A stretch of DNA of 64,000 nucleotides, taken from the NCBI RefSeq assembly GCF_035083965.1, contig NC_089729.1:1622001-1686000 (forward strand), in the 5' to 3' direction. Every line of letters starts with the position of its first letter. Position 1 is the stretch's first letter. The position numbers and the translations under genes were made by a program. The notes under the pieces were generated by a model, which worked only from the letters and a program-made list of their open reading frames with translations, was not told the origin of the DNA and did no database searches. Below are positions 18,372 to 30,300 of this stretch, one piece after another. This DNA is from Branchiostoma lanceolatum (Eukaryota > Chordata > Leptocardii > Amphioxiformes > Branchiostomatidae).

Positions 18372-21300
18372 ATGTCTACACAAGGTGAGATACCTACATA
18401 TAACTCTGAGATACTTCAATAGCTAACGTTTGTTTGGGGTTTTATTTCAATTTGGATACGTGGGTTGATTGTTGTGGGTAAGAGCACTAAGGATAAGGAG
18501 ACATACTATCACAGAGCGCCAAATGATAGTCTCACATAAAAATCAATGCCTATAATTACAATATCATCACAATCATGTTTACTTCATAATGATTGTAGAG
18601 TTTGATAAACGAAATGAAAGGGGATGGTGCCTTGATATTGAATGGTATGTGTTTAATCAATAAATGACACATTCATTATTTTGCAGGTGTTGAAAACTAT
18701 TTCATCTTCATAAAGAACAGAGTAAGCACAGACTGGAAGGACCTGGCTTGGTGTCTTGGGTTTAGAACACCAGACATCAACAACATCGCTGGCAAACCTG
18801 GGGATGACAAGTCCCACTGCATGGAGCTGTTGCAGGAATGGCACAAGCGCAAGGGAAAGTCTGCCACTATACATGTGCTGATGGAGGCCCTGAAAGATGC
18901 AGAGCTACAACATGTTGTGGACAGTCTAAAGGACAAATATCCAGGTACGAACCTTAAATGTTTTATTATTATAATTGTAAAAACCTCTTGCTACAAAAAA
19001 GGACTTGCACTTGATGAGGAGTTCTGGGGCTTCCCCATCAATGTGCAAGCACGTCTAACCCCCAGATGATGGGGAACAAAAGACGTTAAATGGGTAGAGA
19101 GATTATCAAAAGAAACTCTAACAGACCGAAAGAAATTCTTCGATTCCTTACTAATGTTGTACAATTTCTCAACCCCATGACTAGTATAGGATAGCTGATT
19201 TACCCACAATCCGATATTGAGGGGAGCACAATGTTAAGTCCCAGGATAGGGCAATAGTATATAATTGTTTATCAAGACATAACTTCATGAACTGTATAAC
19301 AGTAACTGTTGTCTTTATACAAGTTGTCTACCCACTGAGAGTGTCATGTATCTTCAAGTTGGTTGCTGTGGTGGTTTTGTCCACCAAGCTTGACTGTTTT
19401 TAATAGTTTGAAATTGAAAACAATTGTGTTTTTCCTCCATAACAGAGTTGAATGAAAAGCCAATGCCTCCAGTGACCAGCCAAATACAAAGGAGGAGAAA
19501 AAGACCTACAGGTAAATTTCAAAGCTAAGTTTGGAATTTACAAAATAATGGAACATCAATTTTTCAAAGCCTTTAGTTACTTTTCAACTTACCCAAGAAA
19601 TAAGTATCTGATTCATCAAAATAATGGACGTTACCCAAAGATTACTGGACAACTTGAATGTACAAATTTTGTGCAATTATTTTTCAGCTTTTTGAGTACT
19701 GCTGATAAACTCATTGACAACATTGATATACATAAAATGAATGAAAAGACATGCAAAAAAACCCATCACATTTGCATGCTTGTTTGGGTAAAGGATTAGT
19801 TAATTACTGTTTGATGTAATATTGTCACTGACAGTGATTATAGTAGATCATTTTTATGTCTGTTGTAGATCATTTTTACAAATTGTAATGTACACTGTAG
19901 ATCATTTTTACATTGCACGGAATGGCCTCGGACCCTGACGTATCCGGACGGGATCTGGAAGCTAAGATTAGATGAAGAATCCGAATGTATACGGCCCGGG
20001 GCCTTATTGCAGATGTAACTGCTTTAACCTGCGAAGTTGAGAAGTATTACATTTCCTTTGGGGCAGGTTGGGGGACCTCCACATCAAGGTGTGCCAGGAG
20101 ATCGATGTAACAAAACAAGCAAATCTGATTTTTTCCGTACCGTTTTTTTTTACCAGTAGTAGTTATACTGTAGTAGTAGTATCCAGTATTAGATTATACT
20201 GCTGCGGGGTTCCCTGACGCAGGGGTAGGCAGTATAGTCGGCCAGTCTTCACACAGCGCCTCCAAGCGGCTCTGTCCAGCGGGTCCACGTTGGTGAGGCC
20301 ACACTCTGTAATGTCCAGCAAGAAATACCAGTTTTGAACCGGTACACAGTACCGGTACCCACCCCTAGTAAGTACCATTCGGCCCTGGATCCGTTCTGAT
20401 TCTTTTGGATCTTAGTTCCGGATCCTGTCCGGATATGTCAGGATCGGAGACCAATCATGCAGTGCAATGTAGTCACTGACACAACCCTATAGCTTAATAA
20501 GCTGACGTGAAATGTATTACTAATTTAAAATAAATCAGTTTGCAGAATAATGATGAAGTGAATACACTACCAAAAATGCTGTTTCTTATTTTTCTTGTTT
20601 TCTTATTTTTTCTTATTGAGAGAAAGATTTTCTTCCATAAAGAATTTCAAGAAAATCAAGAAATCTTACGCAAAACCTTTGTACGTTAAATCTTACATTA
20701 AGAGTTTTATTCTTGTTTTTCTTAGGTGAAGAGAGGATTTCTAGTATGATATTTTATCAGCAAGAATATTCTAGAAATTCTAGTCAATCTTTCTTCCTTA
20801 TTCTTCACACAATATTTGCTTCTTGTTTGGTGAAATGGAGTATTTTACAGAATCTACTCTTAAGATTTTTATTCTTGCCATACATGAATTTTTCTTTAGA
20901 CTTTCATTTCACTAGGAAAACATTCTTGACATTTCTTGTTTTCTTGATTTAGGAAGTCTGAGGAATATGATTCTTGCTATTCTTAGTATATCTAAGATGT
21001 AAGGATTTTCTTGACCAAATACAGTTAAGAAAAATGAGAAAATCAAGAAACTGTAAAACAAGTAATTCCCAAGTGTTTTTCTGTTCGAATTCCTTTTCCA
21101 CAAAGTTAAAGAAAGATGTTTCCTGCTTTTCTGTGTTATCTAAAAATGAAAGTTCGAATTTGCATGATTTCCTTTCTTTTCTTAACATTGTAAAGCTCAA
21201 GAAGATAATTATTGTTTTTCTTGTAATGAGAAAGTAAATTATGCTAATTTAATACTCCCATCATCCTTTGCTGTAAAGAGAGTTTGAATGTGGACCGTTG

Positions 21301-24300
21301 AGTTTGGGCTCCAGCTGTATTTGCCTGATGTGCGGTTTAGATCTTACAATAATAGGGAAAGATGTGGCTTGTTTCGTGAGGACACTTTTTGGTATCATGT
21401 GGGACTCACTACACAGCGTAGATGACTTGTTTTAAGTTCCAAAATGCTTCCTCAGGCCAACACCATCAACAGATTACTCCAGGTATGTTATAGCCTGTCT
21501 TGCATGAAAATAACTTATTTCCCAAGTAGATACTCTTTGAGTTTTGTGTTTGTGGTTGCATGATACAGCCAACCAGTAATTGCAGAGCATGTACGTTTAG
21601 TGCAGTTATACCTAAAAGGTACTAAAAAAGTTGAGGTATATCATTTTCAAGCAAATGCACAAGCCCCCCCTCCCCCATGCATGTATATGGGGGAGGGGGG
21701 CGATATAGGAAAATGACAGTCACTAACTCTTTGTGTGTTTTTCTAGGCTTAGAAACCTTTGTTGTGTTTGTGGTTGCATGATACAGCCAACCAGTAATTG
21801 CAGAACATGTACGTTAAGTGCAGTAATACCTACAAGGTACTAAAAAAGTATAAGTATAACATTTTCAAGCAAATGCACAAGCCCCCATCCCCATGCATGT
21901 ATAAGGGGGAGGGGGGCGATGTAGGAATATGACAGTCATCGTCATCTTTTTTTTGTATTTTTCTAGAATTAGAAACCTGTTGGACCAAAGAAGATGCCTC
22001 CGTCTCAAGTTTGGAAAATCTTTCAACAATTACAAGTCATTGATTATAAGAAGGACAGCTACAACACTGCAGAACTGACAGTTTTAGAAGGACAATTAGT
22101 TATTTGTATGAGCACAGAGAAAATGTGCTTTTATCACAGCATCAAATGTGAAACATTTATGGAAACAATTGTATTGCAAACTGGTTGATCTTTGCAATCC
22201 TTGGTTAAGAATGGGCATTAGAAAGAAAAATCCCAAACTGTGTATTAAACAATTAGATCAATGATAATAAATATGATTGGAACATGTTTAAATTATATTA
22301 TCATTGATTTATTAAATGGTATTCTTGATTCAAGACCTCCATCTTGATTCAAGAAACTGTTTCTAGGTTTAAGGAATTCATTCTTGAGGACAGAAAGGTA
22401 TTCCTACAACAAGAACCTCACTCTTAGTGCAAGAAACTCATTCTAGGTGTAATAAATTCATTCTTGAGGTCAGAAAGGTATTCCTACAACAAGAACCTCA
22501 CTCTTAGTGCAAGAAACTCATTCTAGGTGTAATAAATTCATTCTTGAGGACAGAAAGGTATTCCTATTACAAGAACCTCACTCTCAGTGGAGGAAACTCA
22601 TTCTAGATGTAAGAAATTCATTCTTGAGGTCAGAAAGGTATTCCTATTTCAAGAACCTCGCTCTTAGTGGAAGAAACTCATTCTAGGTGTAAGAAATTCA
22701 TTCTTGAGGTCAGAAAGGTATTCCTATTTCAAGAACCTCGCGCTTAGTGGAAGAAACTCATTCTAGATGTAAGAAATTCATTCTTGAGGACAGAAGGTAT
22801 TCCTATTTCAAGAACCTCGCTCTCAGTGGAAGAAACTCATTCTAGATGTAAGAAATTCATTCTTGAGGACAGAAAGGTATTCCTATTTCAAGAACCTCAC
22901 TCTTAGTGCAAGAAACTCATTCTAGGTGTAAGAAATTTATTCTTGAGGACAGAAGAAATAAGGAAATGTCAGTGAGGACGTAACAAATATAAACTTTTTC
23001 TTAGAATATTTTCCTCTGAAATTTATATATCTTAGATAAAAATTCTGTGCCAAAGAAGAATCATAACAACAAGAAAATTTCTTTCGGGGTTTTAGTCACA
23101 TATGTGTGAGAAAAAACAACTTGGTCAGAGAAAAATATTCTAAGAAAAAGTTTATATTCCTTACGTCCTCACTGACATTTCCTTATTCGTTCTTATTCTT
23201 GCACACAGAATAATTTTCTTTCTGGAAGATAACTTTTCTTCAACAAAGAAAAAACAAGAAAAAACGAGAATGGCATTTTTTGTAGTGTAGACAACTGATT
23301 GTTATATTTTTTGTTGTTAAAAGAAATTTACTTTCAACATTAATTCGATTTGCACATCTCTGTTGCCAGGAAAGCCACCTATATTGCGTATAGTGGTACG
23401 GATAGTCGATCAGGTAAAGCCCACGGTCAAAACACCAGAGGATGCAAGGCAATGGGCATCAGCCAAAGAGACACTGTTCAAAACTCATATTACCAAAGTT
23501 GACACTCGCGATATTCTGGAACAAATAGAGTCTGAAATAAAAACCATCCCTGATCTGGTTAAAGTGGTGGAAACAGTTAAGAAACTGGAGAGTCTACCAG
23601 GCATAGTGGTTGCTGATGTAACACCCGGCAGCCTTGTGTTCCACCTGAGATGTACCGACCGGGAGGGGCTAGGCAAACTTTGGTTCATGTACAAGTGTGG
23701 AGAACTGGACAACCTGATGCACAGCTGTTTGGCAAGTGAGGAAACCTTACGGCAGCTGTCTGCTGAGAGTATCATCGTGAAGGCTACCATCGATGTAGAG
23801 GACTTTAAAAGGGCCCTGGTCTACATCCTCAACATACCTGCTGCAAAAGGTAACAATGTTTTTTTAAATCAGTCATACCATATACCAATTATACCATTAA
23901 ATTCCCTAGACATTTAATTCACAATCAACATGTAAGAATCCATTTTAACTTCTGATCAACAGACTTAGACAATACAGATCTTGCATGCACATCCCTCAGA
24001 CAATGACTCATCAGTATGTGGGATCCAAAGAAAGACAGCCAAGAAGAAAATGGACAGTGTAGAAATCAAAGCCATTGCCATTTAAGATTCTTCACAGTAG
24101 AACATGTACTATTATGATAAATATAGTATTGTAATAGTTAAACTGATGAGCTACATTAGATATAAATTTTCATTTGCAAACTCATGCCCGAAGGCATTAA
24201 CTTATTAGTACTTAAATTATCTATTCCAGGACTGGACCGTACCAATTCTGCAGACAGCCTGCTGGCCCTACCACCCCCCAGCAAGCCTGTGGACCATTCT

Positions 24301-27300
24301 GACATGACAGGCCTTGACCTGGCAGGGGTCAGCAGAGAAAACCAGTCTTGTACTGATGATGTCTTCTTCAGGCAAGTACAAGAGGCCGTGCGAAGTTGTA
24401 GGGAGGAATCAGAACAACAGGTGAGGCAGAAGGAAGTTCAACTTGAGACAATACGCAGACAGGTGCGAACAGCCAGAGAGGAAACAGAAGCCATGGTGAG
24501 CAGTTTGACACGGGAGATAACCAGGCTTAGAGAGAAGGATGAAACAGCACAGAAAATTCTCCTGGAGCAAAAGGTGGAAATGCAGCAGTTACTGGAGACT
24601 AACAAAACCATAGAAGCTGAAATTGAGGAACTGAAAGCTGAAAACACAAAATTATCCAACCAAGTAGCAGAAATTCCAGACCTTCGTGATGAAGTGAGAC
24701 AGTTTAGAGAGAAAGATGAAACATCACAGAAGGTTCTGTCAGAACTGAGGCAAGAGAAACAGCTGCTACAATACACTAACAAAACCAGAGATGCCAGAAT
24801 TGAAGAACTGATAATTGAAAGCAAAACACTGTCCAACCAAGTGACAGAACAGCAAGTCCAACTCCTAACACTAAAAGAGAAAGAAAAAACATCACAGAAG
24901 GATCTGATAGAACAGAGGCCAGGAACACAGTCTGTGTTGGGCATGGCAGCAGCTCAAACAGAGGACCCACAAACTGCCAAGCATACAGTGGGCAAAAGAG
25001 TAGAATTAAGTCTGGAGGAAATGCAGTCTGGACTAGAAGACAAAGGTACAATGTACTTCAAATTTGCAGTTAATGATCTGCCCATGGGTGTTCACTATTA
25101 TAATCAAGAGTCAAGACGTGTAATTATCTACCATTTGTGTAATTTGACCCGGTTCAGATTCAATTAAACAAAGTTACAGTAACACTTATAATAAACAGTT
25201 CCGTGGAACAATCTTAGGAATGAATCTTAGTTTTCAAACTAATGTCATGATTCTGCAAATTCTTGTCAATGATCATGTGTATTACTAACAGTAACTGTCA
25301 TTATCAATTTTTAACTTATTAATAAAAGCATGTTCATTTGCAGATGTCAAGAGGTATTTCACCTTCATTAAGAACAAGGTGAGCTCAGACTGGAAGGACC
25401 TGGCTTGGTGTCTTGGGTTTGAGACACTCGCCATAGAGGACATCCAGTCCCAACACCGGACTGATAAGTCCCGCTGTATGGAGCTGTTGCAACAATGGTA
25501 CAAGCGAGAGGGAAACGCTGCCACCATACATGTGCTGATGGAAGCCCTGAAAGAAGCAGAGCTACAACAAGTTGTGGACAGTCTGAAGGATGAATATCCT
25601 GGTATGAGCATTAAATCTAAATAATAAATATATAAATAATCATTATCAGATTCTGAAGAAAGACTGGAACATAATTCTTCAGTACGACAGTGTCTATGTG
25701 CCAATGATGATGTAGAAAGTGCCTGTTGCTGAGCAACCTGACTAATGTGTTCACTGATGTGTAACCATTACAACAAATGCAACTTTATTTGCTTTACAAT
25801 GATCTTCACACAGTATGATATACTCTGAAAAGCTTTGTTAAGTGTTAGACCTTAAACAGCTTATTACATGAGGACCTGTTAAGCTTATCAGAATGTTTAT
25901 GTCTCCAAGATTCCCTTGTCACTGTGGCTGACAGCTGTGTCAATGTCTATAAGAAACCATAGTCAGCAGCAAATCAATACTGGGTATCCACAAAATTAAT
26001 CTTTAAAAATTTGTATGGCCATAAAATCTATTAATTACTAAATGTCACTTTTTCAACAGAGTTGAATGAAAAACCGAAATCAACAGGAATCAAGCCCCAG
26101 CATCTTATTGCATCGACTAGTACTGTGGGCAGCCCCAACCCATTAGTGAGGACGTCTAGATCTGAAGGTAAATTTTGCTGTTACTGTTTGATTGTTTGAG
26201 CTGGTAAATGGCCTAAAAATATTGTTGCTTCATGCTTGCTATTAAGCTTGGTACCACTTGCTTACCTACATGTAGCTACAATAAGCGAGTGGTAACATCG
26301 CCATCATGAAAATTGGTTTATCGATATATTAACAAGAAACTTATAGTCAGAGGCTGAAATAGATAGCTTTGAATGTACAGTAACTGTATATTTGGTAAAT
26401 CCAAGTAATGATGATAAATCTTTTTGTTTTTTTGTGACATGAGCATAATTCTAGTCTAATGATTAATTAGACCTGGTCCAGAACAATCAATTACACAAAT
26501 TTACTTTTACATGTGACATGTGAATGAATAATTTCATGTGCAAATACAGAAGATTCGAGTAGTAGTTAGTAAGTTAGAGTAAAATTGAGAAATATTAACT
26601 AATATATAATTATCTCCATGAAAAAAAAGACTTTTTCATGGGGATATTGTTTTGCATGGCGTTTGTGTGTCTGTGTTATCCTGTGTGTATGTATGTGTCA
26701 CCGGACGCTTAAAATCACCATAACTGAAGAACGTGAGGATGGATTGTAATGATATTTGGTATGTGGGTAGGTGCTGGGAGGAGAAAGGTCAAGGTCAATT
26801 TTGGGCCCCCTGGTATGTGTCACTGGAACTGCAATGGCGTATTTGTAAAAATCTTCCAAGGAGAATAACTGAAGAAAGGAACGACAGATTTTCATGTTAT
26901 TTGGTACGCATGTGGGTTGGACAGAGATGTACAAACTGAAGTGCTGATTATGCAAATTTGGACAATTTGCATATTAAGTAATGATGAATATCTACTTCTC
27001 CATTGTGGGTATGTGCTTTGAGGTCGCACCTGTTGAAACTCAGTCTTTTTTGATACCAAGGACAAGTATTCCCTAAGTCCCAACAGCTGGTGGTTCTTCT
27101 GCCCAAAACCAAGTATAGATGTGGGGTGATAGCTCTAAATGGTATTGCAGAAAGTTATACAGTATGTACCTTATGTTTCATAGTACAGATGTTATTACCT
27201 TCGCTAAGAAGGTTATGCATAGGGTAGCGTTTGTTTGTATGTATGTATGTATGTAATAAATACACCTGACAATAAATTATGCCAATGAGGACATAATCTA

Positions 27301-30300
27301 TGCATGAGCTTGTATTTCCCTCCCCGTAAAAGCTGCGGATGTCATATTTGAGATGCAGGTACCTTTAGGAAAGGTGAATGCATCTGGACATAAATCATGC
27401 TAATGAGGACTTCATTTGCATAATGTGTGAAAACTGACCATAAATTATGCTAATGAGGGGTTTATGCATAATTTATGTAACTAGGGCAAATAAAACACAT
27501 CATAAAATAAAAACAAATTTCATGGAGATTTTGGGTCTTCGGACTATTGTTTAAAACTGTTACTTTAGTTACGTAGAGACAGGATGATGTTAGTAAGAGT
27601 AATCAGACTTTTCTTTTCAAACCTAGTGCAATTTTTTCAAAAGGAGCACTTCAGAGTGCAATGACATTCTATGGAATTGTTTGGCCTGTCCAAAGATATG
27701 TGCATACTATTACATTTAGGTACTGCATGTTAGTCCTATATACTCTTCAATCCACAAAAGGGCTGAGGAATCCATATTTGATGTAATAGAACCGGATATT
27801 GCAAATTTTGACAGATTATTCTTGTTTATGATGCTTAGACTTTATTGTAATCAAGCTTTAGATATCATAATCACAAGGGAAAAGTAACACTTTTAGATTA
27901 GTAATACCAGTATCTTACAGTCAGCTTTTGGTTGGCTTTGTCACAGTCTATATAGATGCCATGCAAGGTTATATCGTCATAATACGATAAATGTTGCTAT
28001 TGCAGCTTTTTATGAAAGTTTTGCTGGTCATGAATATCTGTCTCCAGAAAACTATCAATTTTTTAACAACTAACTGTTTTATCTTCCAGTGATAGAAGTG
28101 CCATTTGTAGAAGAAGAACCTCCTGACCACATGGACCCGCACACCTATCCCATCATCCCCGGCCGCATCACAGTCATTGACATCGACATCGAAAAGGGCA
28201 AGACTGGCCTGGGGCTCAGTATCATGGGGGGATCGGACACACCATTGGTCAGTTTGTTTGTTCATTCACTCACTCAGGCCAGGTCTTATTGGGAAGGGAA
28301 GGCATTGTGGGGGGGATCAGACACACTACTGGTCAGTTTGTTTCTTAAATGTTTAACCAGTAATCAGTCTCATGGCATAACATAACACACCTGTCCAGTT
28401 CTGTACTTCATCATCATTGTTGTTGTCAAGGAAATTGCCGGATGCTTGTGAGTTCTATACTCTGCTGATAGCTACAGCCAGTCAAAGATGTAGCTTTTCA
28501 ATTTCCTTTAAACTGGATGAACATTCACTTCATTCTATTTTCATCTCTTGACCCTTTTATTTGTATCTTGCCTCCCCCAGGGAGCCATCATAATCCATGA
28601 GGTGTACGAGGAGGGAGCAGCAGCGAAGGACAGCCGACTGTCGGCAGGGGACCAGATACTGGAGGTACGTTTTACTATCATGATGTGAAATAGATACTAC
28701 TTGAAGTACATTCACTAAGTTGTAACAGCTATTGTTGGAATTGCTAGGAAGTTGCTACAAATACTAGATCTGAGTAAACTCAGCTCATCATCCGTGAGAC
28801 TTTCACCACTGGCCAGATGATGATGATGACGAAACTGGTATAATATGTCAAAATCACCAATTAGCTACTGATATCAAAAGACTTGTTTCATTCATAAAGC
28901 TGCTGGGAATAATTTAGATTATGTAACTGTTACATTACATTTGGCACCCTGACGTAGCAAAACAGATTCAGAGCAGTTGACTCATGATCAATAGAAACTG
29001 AAAAATGATTTCCTTGCAGTATTTTAAGAAAATTTCAGGCAACATGATGATTGTAAAACTAATACAATTGAAACAATGTGAATTATAAGGACTTGCGTAA
29101 TGCCACCCATGACCATGCCATCAACTTTCAGTAGCAGATGACTTTGCTTGTATGGCTGATCATGTTACTGATAAAACTACTCTTAATTCATACAAACTGC
29201 TAAGAATGCCAACATGTAGGCATCCCTGAATACATAATAAACTACGCACAAAAAGTTCGGAAACTTAACTTTGGTCGATCATATTTCCGTTATTTTTTTA
29301 CCGATTTAAATGTATTACATATCATTTAAAAGCATTTTTGATTTCCTTTCCAATGATACCAAACTTATTGTGATTGCAAGTTCATGAAATGAGCATCAGG
29401 CCTGCTAAAGTGAGTGGGTCGAAGAAATAGATTGCCCAGAACCTTACTAAGTCAAACATGCTATTCAGTACATATACTTCTGTTGATATTGACTTCTGTA
29501 CGAGGGTATTGTGAAAAATCAACAAGAATAAACAAGACATATTCATGAAAGCTAAATTCTTTATCAAAACCAACAATCTGTGTCTAAAGCCTAGGTTACA
29601 CATAGCCGAACATGGCCTCCCGACTCTCCCCCGACCATGGTTGGAGTGATTCGGGAGTGATTCGGGAACTAGCTCGGTTGGCGTTCGGCCGAGTCGGCTG
29701 GCGTTCGGCTGAGTCGGCTGATGTTCGGCTGCGCCAGCCGAATGTCTTGAAAATTTCAAAACATTCGGCTCTGGACGGAGGGTCTGAAATGGGTCGGCTG
29801 GTGTTCGGCTGGTGTTCGGCGCGGTCGGCTAGTGCTCGGCTGGTATTCGGGATTGAGTCAGTAGTAAAATTAGAACCTTAACCACGCCAGAAACACTACT
29901 GACTTACTCCCATCTAGTTTCCAACCTACCCATAACTCACCCCAAGGCCGTAGACAAAACTCTGCTAACTAATTCTCAACCAAGTGACTACTATCGAAAC
30001 GTGAGCGAATCACCCCCGACCTTCACACGACTAAAAACAAAGAAGAACACTAAAAGCAGTATTCAAGCTAGCCATGATCCGAATTCGATCTCTCGGTGAT
30101 GTTAACAACATAATAGAATGGATTATTTTGATTAAAACCGAAAATGACCCCTCTTTTGAAAGTCGCTGAATATGTCCATTTAAATTCGTGAGAGGGTCTG
30201 CCATCGGTCGGGGTTTAGTCAGGAGAGATTCGGCAGTCTGCGGCTAGAGGTCGGGATGGTTGGGAGTAAGCTAGAAAGCATTCGGGGACCATTCGGGAAT

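Larger units (their letters stand above)
20563..23289. mobile_element. 2.7-kb TA-flanked TIR element with minisatellite
   Basis: Ends are TA then CACTACCAAAAATGC at 20563 and GCATTTTTTGTAGTG then TA at 23289, with subterminal TTTCTT-rich inverted similarity extending to about 80 bp. Inside: a 217-bp direct duplication (units starting about 21541 and 21757, each with GTTGCATGATACAGCCAACC and a C-run/G-run hairpin), an exon-like ATG ORF at 21994-22188 (starts [20 protein letters not shown], possibly a BED-finger relic), an eight-copy minisatellite and a 54-bp inverted repeat. No intact transposase. It fills most of the intron between the first linker exon and the TRADD-N exon. Confidence 0.65.

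Noticed and set aside
24438-24944. 168-codon minus-strand ORF
   Set aside because: Antisense shadow of the coiled-coil exon; serine-rich because the sense strand is E/K-rich.
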